A DNA stretch of 38,457 bases, taken from assembly GCA_964365025.1 (NCBI GenBank), contig CAYIOJ010000005.1, positions 1 through 38,457 of the forward strand. Reading direction: 5' to 3'. Under the pieces are notes generated by a model. It did no database searches. It was given only the letters and a program-made list of their open reading frames with translations, and was not told the origin of the DNA. This stretch comes from UBA10003 sp964365025 (GTDB taxonomy: Bacteria > Patescibacteriota > Patescibacteriia > Magasanikbacterales > UBA10003). Numbering within the stretch: position 1 is the first letter of the stretch; each line of letters opens with the position of its first letter. Below, piece by piece: positions 30,110 to 36,668 of this stretch. Both the position numbers and the translations under genes were made by a program.

Positions 30110-30136
30110 GCGTCATCCCGAGCAAAGCGAGGGATC
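30110..30136. repeat. GTCATCCCGAGCAAAGCGAGGGATC repeat between rpmI and rplT
   Basis: Hairpin repeat at 30112-30136 in the intergenic space of a conserved ribosomal operon. A possible rplT -10 (TAATAT) follows it. Confidence 0.75.
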
Positions 30137-30151
30137 TAATACATAATATAT

Positions 30152-30484
30152 ATGCGCATTAAACGAGGAAAAGATTATCTCAAACGGAGAAAAAAAATCC
30201 TGAAACAAACCAAGGGCTACCGTTGGGGCAGAAAAAGCAAAATCAAGCTGGCCCGCGTGGCTATTTTAAAGGCCGGCGCCTACGCTTATCGCGATCGCCG
30301 CAATAAAAAACGCGAAATCAAAAAAGTGTGGCAGGTCAGAATTAATGCCGCCGCCCGCGAATTGGGCGACTCTTACAGCAAACTCCGCCACAAGTTGAAG
30401 CTGGCTAATATAAAATTGGATAAAAAAATCTTGGCTGAACTGGCCATGAATTATCCGGCGGTGTTTGCAAGATTAACAGCATAA
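30152..30484 (+). CDS. rplT: Ribosomal protein bL20
   Basis: 110 aa, slightly shorter than the ~117 usual. It has RIKRGKDYLKRRKKILKQTKGYRW near the start, where the family usually has V-x-R-G-x-x-A-R-x-R-x-K-K, then YAYRDRRNKKREIKKVWQVRINAAAR and LAELAMNYPAVFARL: full L20 globular domain. In several bacteria L20 represses its own operon; nothing here shows whether that holds. Strong terminator 10 bases after the stop. Confidence 0.95.
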   Translation: MRIKRGKDYLKRRKKILKQTKGYRWGRKSKIKLARVAILKAGAYAYRDRRNKKREIKKVWQVRINAAARELGDSYSKLRHKLKLANIKLDKKILAELAMNYPAVFARLTA

Positions 30485-30493
30485 AACACAATA

Positions 30494-30527
30494 AAATACC
30501 CCCGACTGCGCGTCGGGGGTATTTTTA
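30494..30527 (+). terminator. Terminator of the infC-rpmI-rplT operon
   Basis: An 11-bp stem ATACCCCCGAC/GTCGGGGGTAT, loop TGCGC, then TTTTT. Confidence 0.95.
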
Positions 30528-30543
30528 TCCACAATCAAAACAC

Positions 30544-30571
30544 TTGAAATTGTTTTTTTATGTGGTAGAAT
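30544..30571 (+). promoter_or_regulatory. Promoter of the anti-SD small RNA
   Basis: TTGAAA, a 16-bp spacer, TAGAAT. Start predicted near 30578. Confidence 0.65.
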
Positions 30572-30577
30572 TACTCA

Positions 30578-30667
30578 CATCAAAGATCCGCTACAGGTTT
30601 GGATGAGTGCTCTATGTTTACCCTCCTTTACATAGAATGCCTCAGCCAAGCCTGCGGCGGATTTTTT
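30578..30667 (+). ncRNA. Structured small RNA with a CCCUCCUUUA (anti-SD) loop
   Basis: About 90 nt. Outer stem of 17 pairs (30586-30602 with 30646-30662; two G-U, one mismatch), then TGAG/CTCA, then CTATGT/ACATAG. The 12-nt apical loop TTACCCTCCTTT is at 30618-30629, and six T follow the outer stem as an intrinsic terminator. No open frame. The loop resembles the C-rich, SD-pairing loops of known Gram-positive small RNAs (RsaE/RoxS, csRNAs), but the sequence is not one I recognise. CCCUCCUUUA is the exact complement of the loop at 18854-18863 (minus strand). Its CCUCCUU core matches the SDs of the small genes next to it. Confidence 0.65.
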
Positions 30668-30685
30668 GTTGCCACTCCTCAAAAT

Positions 30686-30730
30686 AAAAAAGACCTCCAT
30701 TGACGATATTTGCATATCATCGACAGAGGT
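30686..30730 (-). terminator. Terminator of the 86-aa membrane protein gene
   Basis: Minus-strand hairpin ACCTC..GAGGT with internal GATATT-type pairing, followed by CTTTTTT. Confidence 0.75.
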
Positions 30731-30760
30731 TGTTACTACTCGAAGTGTGACCGAGACATT

Positions 30761-31021
30761 CTACTCGTGTGGTTTCGTCAAAAAAGCGGCATAAGCGAAC
30801 TTCCAAGATGCCGAGAAGAAACCAATTCCAGTCCAAATGAATGAGCTGGCTTCGAGAACCGCCAGACATCCAAAGGCGACTGTCGTGGCGAAAAGAAATT
30901 CACCGCAGAGAAAATGAAATGCCTTCAGTGGACGAAGTGAGGACGAAAATATTCCTACTAGTACAAGCACAATGCTCACGAATGCCAACATTGCCGAGAA
31001 GTCTCTTAGCAACTCTATCAT
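30761..31021 (-). CDS. Small membrane protein with strong SD
   Basis: 86 aa with two or three hydrophobic helices (MLAFVSIVLVLVGIFSSSL, FHFLCGEFLFATTVAFGCLAVLEASS and FIWTGIGFFSASW). Two Cys lie in the middle, and the C-terminus is polar (TKPHE). AAGGAGG five bases before the ATG makes the start sure. A consensus promoter, a TGCGG..CCGCA leader hairpin and a terminator bound it as a single-gene unit. No family recognised. Small size and strong SD link it to the GC-rich set, though its base composition is nearer native. Confidence 0.7.
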   Translation of the reverse strand: MIELLRDFSAMLAFVSIVLVLVGIFSSSLRPLKAFHFLCGEFLFATTVAFGCLAVLEASSFIWTGIGFFSASWKFAYAAFLTKPHE

Positions 31022-31026
31022 TTTGA

Positions 31027-31033
31027 CCTCCTT
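31027..31033 (-). promoter_or_regulatory. SD AAGGAGG of the 86-aa gene
   Basis: AAGGAGG, spacing 5 to ATG. Complementary over 7 nt to the small-RNA loop at 30621-30628. Confidence 0.85.
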
Positions 31034-31102
31034 AATGTTGTTACTCCCTGCGGCACTTTACCGCAAAGGTTACTGATTTTTCGGATTTCCAATAACGCTC
31101 CA

Positions 31103-31131
31103 AATATACTATATTATTGGCTAGATGTCAA
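31103..31131 (-). promoter_or_regulatory. Promoter of the 86-aa gene
   Basis: TTGACA (31131-31126), a 17-bp spacer, TATATT (31108-31103). Leader of ~75 nt. Confidence 0.8.
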
Positions 31132-31189
31132 GCAACAAACGACAGTATTAAAATTTACGACATTTTTAAAAAAACAAAAAAACTCAATG

Positions 31190-31221
31190 AAAAAACGCCT
31201 ATCTGACGATAGACGCCTTTT
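31190..31221. terminator. Bidirectional terminator beside tRNA-Asp
   Basis: A 7-9 bp stem around CTGACG with AAAAA on one side and TTTT on the other. It ends the minus-strand tRNA. Confidence 0.75.
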
Positions 31222-31225
31222 CATT

Positions 31226-31300
31226 CGGGCCGGACGGGATTCGAACCCGCGATCTCGGCAGTGACAGTGCCGCATTCTAACCAAACTGAACTACCGGCCC
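31226..31300 (-). tRNA. tRNA-Asp (GTC)
   Basis: 75-nt standard cloverleaf: acceptor GGGCCGG/CCGGCCC with discriminator G, D-arm GTTC/GAAT, anticodon arm CGGCA-CTGTCAC-TGCCG (anticodon GTC at 31263-31265) and T-arm GCGGG-TTCGAAT-CCCGT. CCA is not encoded. Confidence 0.97.
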
Positions 31301-31444
31301 ATTAATTTTAGCAATTGTATTTCTAAAATAATCGAACTTCCTTCTTAAAAATAATTAAAGTACGAAAAATAGGCATTTCCCCCTGTCAATTAAGTGATAC
31401 TATCTTATCAAAACCCGTAAAAAATATCAAGTGATTGCGGTTGT

Positions 31445-31504
31445 GAAAAAAGCGGCCGACAGAGCGCGTCTGGCGGGTTGAAAAACGCCTGCACGCTCTG
31501 TCGG
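31445..31504 (-). terminator. Terminator of the two-gene GC-rich mini-operon
   Basis: An 11-bp stem CCGACAGAGCG/CGCTCTGTCGG on the minus strand, then CCGCTTTTTTC. Confidence 0.85.
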
Positions 31505-31511
31505 GTGTTGA

Positions 31512-31742
31512 CTAGGAGTTGGTTGTGGCGGCGGAGCAACCGTCGATGTCATCCGCGACCAGCGTCGCCCTTATGGCAGCAATACTGGCAAGAGCGTTGT
31601 CCAATTGATCTTCAAAGCGACGCTCATTGTGCGCGGCGCCCACGGCCAAGGTGTAGACGACGCGCGCGCGGCGAGTATCCTTGCAAACCGCGCGGCGGGC
31701 GGCCGGCCTGTTCATCCCCACAACCACTCGCGAACCCTGCAT
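31512..31742 (-). CDS. Small GC-rich protein with strong SD, unknown
   Basis: 76 aa from MQGSRVVVGMNRPAARR, fixed by AAAAGGAGG five bases upstream; a longer frame to 31838 is rejected. Basic N-terminal third, then a helical acidic part (NERRFEDQLDNALASIAAIRATL) and a DDIDGCSAATTNS end. No signal peptide, membrane segment or family recognised. The start ATG overlaps the TGA of the preceding 59-codon gene by one base, so translation is probably coupled. GC and codon use match the 9-18 kb island. Confidence 0.65.
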   Translation of the reverse strand: MQGSRVVVGMNRPAARRAVCKDTRRARVVYTLAVGAAHNERRFEDQLDNALASIAAIRATLVADDIDGCSAATTNS

Positions 31743-31921
31743 CAGAACCTCCTTTTGGCTGATGTTCCTAGAAAGAAGCGCAGGACTCTCCACACGCTCC
31801 ACGCAGACGGCAAAGGAAGATTCCAGCCAATAAACCATTCTTTGCCTAATGTTCCACGCACCAAGCTAATGTCCACTTGACTGGCCGGCCTGCGCCACCA
31901 ATCACTACTGAATCTGCCCAT
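31742..31921 (-). CDS. 59-aa Trp/Arg-rich small protein upstream of the 76-aa gene
   Basis: Too short for routine calling. The ATG at 31921 is preceded by AAGAAGGAGG (spacing 3). The product begins MGRFSSDWWRRPASQVDIS, has KEWFIGWNLPLPSAWSVW in the middle, with six Trp in 59 residues, and ends GTSAKRRF. The stop TGA and the next ATG share one base, and the SD of the next gene (AAAAGGAGG) encodes its penultimate codons: the classical arrangement of translational coupling. It starts just downstream of the ppsA terminator. The Trp/Arg content hints at membrane-surface binding, but this is only composition. Confidence 0.55.
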   Translation of the reverse strand: MGRFSSDWWRRPASQVDISLVRGTLGKEWFIGWNLPLPSAWSVWRVLRFFLGTSAKRRF

Positions 31922-31961
31922 CTTCCTCCTTCTTTGGCAGATTATGAGGCCTGCCCCAGAA

Positions 31962-31987
31962 CAAAAACCAGAGGCAGAAACCTCTGG
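31962..31987 (-). terminator. Terminator of the pyk-ppsA unit
   Basis: Minus-strand CCAGAGG-TTTCTG-CCTCTGG followed by TTTTTG, 32 bases after the ppsA stop. Confidence 0.9.
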
Positions 31988-32018
31988 TAAAATATTCTAA
32001 TACAAACGGCGGCAATTG

Positions 32019-34352
32019 TCAAACCGCCAACGCCCGCCAAGTCTTAACCACCGTATCCGGATTTAACGAAATACTGTCAATACCGGCCTTGACCAAAAAC
32101 TCGGCAAACTCGGGATAATCAGACGGCGCCTGCCCGCAAATCCCCACTTTTACTTTATTGGCATGCGCCACTTTAATTACTTGACTGATTAAAATTTTCA
32201 CTGCCTCGTTGCGCTCGTTATAGATATGGCTTACCAATTGCGAATCCCTGTCCACGCCCAAAGTCAATTGAGTCAAGTCATTGGAGCCAATGGAAAAACC
32301 GTCAAAAATTTTCGCAAACTCATGCGCCAAAATTACATTGGAAGGAATCTCCACCATCATATATACTTGCAATCCATCCTTTCCCCTTTTCAAACCATGC
32401 TCAGCCATCACTTTCAAAACCTTCACGCCCTCCTCCACTGTGCGGCAAAACGGAATCATCACAATTAAATTTTTCAATCCCCACTCTTCTCGAGCTTTTT
32501 TCACTGCCGCGCACTCCAACGCAAACGCTTGTTTAAAATGTTCATCATAATATCGCGAAGCGCCGCGCCAGCCCATCATAGGATTGGCTTCTTTGGGCTC
32601 GTACGCCGAGCCGCCGATTAGCGTGGCGTATTCATTAGTTTTAAAATCGGAAAAACGCACGATAACATCTTTGGGATAAAACGCGGCTGAAAGCGTGCCA
32701 ATGCCTTCGGCCAGTTTATCCACCAGATATTGTTTTTTATCTTTATAACCCAAAGTGATTTTCGCAATTTTTTCTTTAATCGCGCGCGGCTGTTTGTCAA
32801 AATTGATCAAAGCCAAAGGGTGGACTTTGATAAAATTGGAAAAAATAAATTCCTCGCGAGCAAGTCCCACGCCGTCATTGGGCAAGAAAGAAAATTTCAA
32901 GGCCTCATCAGGCGCGCCCACATTCATCATAATTTTTACCGGCGGTTTTTTCAGATTAGCAATTTCTTCTTTTTTCACAGTAAATGAAATCAGTCCATTG
33001 TAGACAAAACCTTTCTCACCTTCGGCGCAACTTACGGTGATTGACTGGCCAATTTTAATCACCGCTCGAGCGTTGGAAGTTCCGACTACGCACGGCACGC
33101 CCAATTCTCGCGAAACAATGGCTGCGTGCGAGGTTTTGCCGCCCTGCTCGGTTACAATAGCCGAAGCTAAGCGCATTATTGGCTCCCAATCAGGATCGGT
33201 AATGCGCGCCACCAGCACCTCGCCCTTTTTAAAAACTTTCAATTCATCAGGATGATTTACAATATGCGCCTTGCCCTGCCCGATCTTTTCGCCAATAGCC
33301 CAGCCTTCGCAGAGAATTTTTCCGCGCTTGGACAAATGATATTCTTCAATCACATTGCTTGCTTTGCGGGCGTGAATTGTTTCCGGACGCGCTTGCACAA
33401 TGAATAATTCTTTGGTGCGCCCGTCTTTGGCCCATTCAATGTCTTGCGGCCGGCCGTAATATTTTTCAATTTGCATTCCCCATTTGGCCAACTGTAAGAC
33501 CTCTTCATCTGATAAAGAATAAATATGTTGCTCGTCTGCTGAAACTTTTTTCTGCATTGTGGCATTGGCCTTGCCATAAATCAATTTATTTTCCTTGGAA
33601 CCAAGCTGATGGCTGATAATTGATTTAAAATCTTTGGCCAAAGTCGGTTTGAAAACCATAAACTGATCCGGATTTACTCGCCCCTTAACAATATTTTCAC
33701 CCAAACCCCAGCTGGCGTTGATTAAAACTACATCGCGAAATCCTGACTCTGTGTCCAAAGTGAACATCACGCCGCTTGATGCCAAATCCGAGCGCACCAT
33801 TTTTTGCACGCCGGCAGACAAGGCCACTTGCTCGTGGCTGAAACCTTGATGCAAACGATAGGAAATGGCGCGATCGGTAAAAAGCGAGGCATAACATTTT
33901 TGCACTGCCGCCAATAATGACTTTTCGCCTTTGATATTCAAATACGATTCCTGTTGTCCGGCAAACGAGGCCTGGGGCAAATCTTCGGCTGTTGCTGATG
34001 AACGCACGGCCACATCCGCCCCGCCCAATTTCTGATACGCCCCAACAATTTCCGCGCTGATTTCCGCGGGCATTTTGGCGAATAAAATCGCCGCGCGGAT
34101 TTTTTGCCCCACGGCCGCGAGTTTTTTTACATTTTCCACCGAATGTTTATCATGCAAAAGCTGTTTGATTAAAATATCCAATTTATTTTGTTTTAAAAAA
34201 TGCCGAAAAGCATCAGCAGTCACGGCAAAACCATCCGGCACTTTGATGCCCTTTTGCGTCAGATTGGAAAACATCTCGCCGAGCGAGGCGTTCTTCCCGC
34301 CGACCGACGGGATGTCTTTGATTGAAATTTCACTGAATCGTTTTATGTACAT
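32019..34352 (-). CDS. ppsA: Phosphoenolpyruvate synthase
   Basis: 777 aa, full length. The N-terminal ATP-binding domain has SVGGKNASLGEM and VAVRSSATAEDLPQASFAGQQESYLN. The swivelling domain has the phospho-His loop GGKTSHAAIVSRELGVPCVVG. The C-terminal PEP/pyruvate barrel has GVGLAREEFIF, GSNDLTQLTLGVDRDS and the active GICGQAPSDYP motif with Cys. The reaction is pyruvate + ATP + water to PEP + AMP + phosphate. It overlaps the end of pyk by ten bases, so the two opposing pyruvate/PEP enzymes are made together. GGTGGAAG before the ATG is only a weak SD. Confidence 0.97.
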   Translation of the reverse strand: MYIKRFSEISIKDIPSVGGKNASLGEMFSNLTQKGIKVPDGFAVTADAFRHFLKQNKLDILIKQLLHDKHSVENVKKLAAVGQKIRAAILFAKMPAEISAEIVGAYQKLGGADVAVRSSATAEDLPQASFAGQQESYLNIKGEKSLLAAVQKCYASLFTDRAISYRLHQGFSHEQVALSAGVQKMVRSDLASSGVMFTLDTESGFRDVVLINASWGLGENIVKGRVNPDQFMVFKPTLAKDFKSIISHQLGSKENKLIYGKANATMQKKVSADEQHIYSLSDEEVLQLAKWGMQIEKYYGRPQDIEWAKDGRTKELFIVQARPETIHARKASNVIEEYHLSKRGKILCEGWAIGEKIGQGKAHIVNHPDELKVFKKGEVLVARITDPDWEPIMRLASAIVTEQGGKTSHAAIVSRELGVPCVVGTSNARAVIKIGQSITVSCAEGEKGFVYNGLISFTVKKEEIANLKKPPVKIMMNVGAPDEALKFSFLPNDGVGLAREEFIFSNFIKVHPLALINFDKQPRAIKEKIAKITLGYKDKKQYLVDKLAEGIGTLSAAFYPKDVIVRFSDFKTNEYATLIGGSAYEPKEANPMMGWRGASRYYDEHFKQAFALECAAVKKAREEWGLKNLIVMIPFCRTVEEGVKVLKVMAEHGLKRGKDGLQVYMMVEIPSNVILAHEFAKIFDGFSIGSNDLTQLTLGVDRDSQLVSHIYNERNEAVKILISQVIKVAHANKVKVGICGQAPSDYPEFAEFLVKAGIDSISLNPDTVVKTWRALAV

Positions 34353-35773
34353 ATTTTTACTTCCACCAAATTGACTCCTCCGGCATGACCCACCGGCTCG
34401 CCGGCGACAATAATAATTTTATCTCCTTTTTTTAATTCTTTTTTTTGTTTTAAATACGCAAGCGAGCGTTCCACCAATTCTTCAATGCTTTTGCAAGGTG
34501 GCAAAATAAACGGCCGGATACCCCAAGAAAGATTGAGCTGGCGCTGGACCGTGGCCGTATCCGTGGCTACAAAAATCGGCAACTCCGGCCTAAACCGTGA
34601 AATCTGACGGCCGGTCTCGCCGGTGATAGACGCGGCTAAAATCGCTTTGGCGCCAACTTCATCAGCCAGCAATCGCGCCAACTGGCTCAAAACAATTTCG
34701 GTCTCGCCATCAGCCGGCTTCTTGTCCAACGGCAAATCATCAAATACCGAGGCCTCGGTTTTTACCACAATTTTTGCCATCATTGCCACCGTCTCCACCG
34801 GATACTCGCCGGCGGCCGTTTCGTTGGAAAGCATAATGGCATCAGTATGATCCATCACGGCATTGGCCACATCCGACACCTCGGCGCGGGTTGGACGCGG
34901 AGAGTGCGTCATTGAATCAAGCATTTGCGTAGCCACAATCACCGGCTTGGCTTCAGCCAGACACTTGGCAATAATTTTTTTCTGCCACAAGGGCACATCT
35001 TCGGCCGGCATTTCAATGCCCAAATCCCCGCGTGCCACCATAATTCCATCGGCCGCATTAACAATTTCATCAATGTTTTTAATCGCTTCGCCTTTTTCAA
35101 TTTTAGCGATAATTTGAATCGGCGCCAATTGTTTTTTATTTTTTAAATATTCCTTAATTAAAAAACGCAAGTCCAAAATATCTTTGGCCTCGCGAACAAA
35201 AGACAAAGCAATCAAATCCACACCTTCGCCCAAAACAAATTTCAAATCATCTTTGTCTTTGTCAGTAATCGCGCTAATTGACAAACGGCAATCGGGAAAA
35301 TTCAATCCCTTGTGAGAAGTAAGCAAGCCGCCGACTTTCACCTCCGCTTCAATCAATGGACTTTGAATTTTTTTAACAATCAATTCAATGCGGCCATCGT
35401 TTAACAAAATCCGTACGCCATTTTTCAAATCCTTTTCCAAACCAGGACAAGTGATGGGAATTTTTCCGCCGCGATAATTTTCCAAAGAAGTATCCATGGT
35501 CACTTTGTCCCCCACTTTCAAATTCAGCCCTTTTTCCGGCAGAGTGCCGACACGGATGCGCGGACCCTGTAAGTCAGCTAAAATAGCCACTGGTTCCCCG
35601 TATTTCCCCCCGGCCGAACGGATATTTTTAATCAATTCCGCGTGATTTTCATGCGAACCGTGCGACAAATTCAAGCGCGCTACATTCATACCGGCTTTGA
35701 TAAGAGCGTTCAAAACAGCCGGCTTTTCCGAGGCCGGCCCAATGGTCGCAACAATTTTCGTGCGCTTGGACAT
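34343..35773 (-). CDS. pyk: Pyruvate kinase
   Basis: 476 aa. TKIVATIGPASEKP and MNVARLNLSHGSHENH start the barrel. NDGRIELIVK belongs to the B domain. IAKIEKGEAIKNIDEIV, VARGDLGIEMP, ATQMLDSMTHSPRPTRAEVSDVANAVMDHTDA (active-site region) and LSNETAAGEYP are all intact, and the C-domain ends with GGVNLVEVKIC. The enzyme converts PEP + ADP to pyruvate + ATP. The -10 (35784-35789) ends eleven bases before the ATG, so the mRNA is nearly leaderless. Co-transcribed with ppsA. Confidence 0.97.
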   Translation of the reverse strand: MSKRTKIVATIGPASEKPAVLNALIKAGMNVARLNLSHGSHENHAELIKNIRSAGGKYGEPVAILADLQGPRIRVGTLPEKGLNLKVGDKVTMDTSLENYRGGKIPITCPGLEKDLKNGVRILLNDGRIELIVKKIQSPLIEAEVKVGGLLTSHKGLNFPDCRLSISAITDKDKDDLKFVLGEGVDLIALSFVREAKDILDLRFLIKEYLKNKKQLAPIQIIAKIEKGEAIKNIDEIVNAADGIMVARGDLGIEMPAEDVPLWQKKIIAKCLAEAKPVIVATQMLDSMTHSPRPTRAEVSDVANAVMDHTDAIMLSNETAAGEYPVETVAMMAKIVVKTEASVFDDLPLDKKPADGETEIVLSQLARLLADEVGAKAILAASITGETGRQISRFRPELPIFVATDTATVQRQLNLSWGIRPFILPPCKSIEELVERSLAYLKQKKELKKGDKIIIVAGEPVGHAGGVNLVEVKICT

Positions 35774-35783
35774 AAGTATTTAT

Positions 35784-35812
35784 AATTATACAAAAAAACA
35801 GTAAACAGCACA
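35784..35812 (-). promoter_or_regulatory. pyk promoter (near-leaderless start)
   Basis: TATAAT at 35789-35784 with a weak TTGTGC at 35812-35807 (17-bp spacer). The expected TSS is about four bases before the ATG. Confidence 0.6.
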
Positions 35813-35843
35813 AGGCAATTTCCTGTTTTTTGCCTTATCAAAT

Positions 35844-36137
35844 CTATTTTTTCTGCCCGCCCATCATCTCCTGCAATTCCGGCAAGAGCATATTCAAACC
35901 GCCGTTGGCAGAAGTAGAGCCAAAAAATTCTTTATAGAATTTCATGGTGTCTTTATAATACGGTTGTAGATAAATATAAGCCAGAATCAGCGGCACGACA
36001 ATAAAGAGCAGTTTTAAAACTGACAAAATTTTTCCGAAGATCATTCCGCGATGAATGGATTTTAAAAGTTTGGCATTTTCTTCCAAGGCCTGCGTATTGC
36101 GTTCTAAAATTTTCTGAATTTCTTGATCAAGAGGCAT
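35844..36137 (-). CDS. Small single-pass membrane protein, unknown
   Basis: 97 aa. Amphipathic N-terminal coil (QEIQKILERNTQALEENAKLLKSI), one membrane helix (SVLKLLFIVVPLILAYIYL) and a polar C-terminal tail with MLLPELQEMMGG. Similar small proteins occur near nrdR in CPR contigs as far as I recall, without a known role. It lies three bases after nrdR, so it belongs to the fts-nrdR run. A TTGCCTT/AAGGCAA inverted repeat (35811-35834) follows. Confidence 0.65.
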   Translation of the reverse strand: MPLDQEIQKILERNTQALEENAKLLKSIHRGMIFGKILSVLKLLFIVVPLILAYIYLQPYYKDTMKFYKEFFGSTSANGGLNMLLPELQEMMGGQKK

Positions 36138-36140
36138 AAA

Positions 36141-36665
36141 TTATGAATTAGTTCCCCGCTTTCGCGTGGATGATCCCGACTTGCGTCGGGACCACTTTTT
36201 TACAATTGGTTTTTTTAAAAGATTGGCTAGCTCCTTTTGAAAAGTACCCACGTCTTCAAACTGACGATAAACTGAAGCAAAACGAATATAGGCGATTTTG
36301 TCAAAACCACGCAGACGATTCATGACAATTTCTCCGATTTCGCTGGTTTTTATTTCCCGCTTGCGCTCTTTCTGAATGTCGCGTTCAATGGAATGCAGTA
36401 ACGTCTGGAAGGCTTCGCTGGTATACGGTCTTTTCTCCAAGGCCTTGTGCAGGCCCTGAATGATTTTTTCGCGATTATATGATTCGCGCCCGCCGTTTCT
36501 TTTGATTACCATCAAATCCAAAATTTCAATTTCTTCCAAAGTGGAAAAACGATATTGGCATTTGCGATTGACGCACTCGCGACGGCGGCGAATACTTGTG
36601 CCCTCCGGGCTTAATCGCGAATCAATCACCTTGGTGTCTTTAAAATTGCAAATCGGACAACGCAT
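36141..36665 (-). CDS. nrdR: NrdR, ribonucleotide reductase repressor, with repeat-derived tail
   Basis: 174 aa. The N-terminal zinc ribbon has MRCPICNF and RRRRECVNRKCQYRFSTLE (four Cys). The ATP-cone follows: LMVIKRNGGRESYNREKIIQGLHKALEKRP, then the helix with RLRGFDKIAYIRFASVYRQFEDVGTF. NrdR binds ATP/dATP and represses ribonucleotide reductase genes, whose operators (NrdR boxes) I do not see here. The C-terminal ~16 residues (SRRKSGSSTRKRGTNS) come from the hairpin repeat at 36150-36190, so the stop has been displaced. Three bases separate it from ftsZ. Confidence 0.95.
   Translation of the reverse strand: MRCPICNFKDTKVIDSRLSPEGTSIRRRRECVNRKCQYRFSTLEEIEILDLMVIKRNGGRESYNREKIIQGLHKALEKRPYTSEAFQTLLHSIERDIQKERKREIKTSEIGEIVMNRLRGFDKIAYIRFASVYRQFEDVGTFQKELANLLKKPIVKKWSRRKSGSSTRKRGTNS
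36150..36190. repeat. CCCCGCTTTCGCG / CCCGACTTGCGTCGGG repeat at the nrdR 3' end
   Basis: Two small hairpins of the native repeat type, translated as the nrdR tail. Confidence 0.75.
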
Positions 36666-36668
36666 AAT

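Noticed and set aside
30586..30662. Small RNA hairpin read on the minus strand as an SD-bearing start
   Set aside because: AAAGGAGGG would be exposed but no start codon follows, and the terminator T run and promoter fit only the plus strand.
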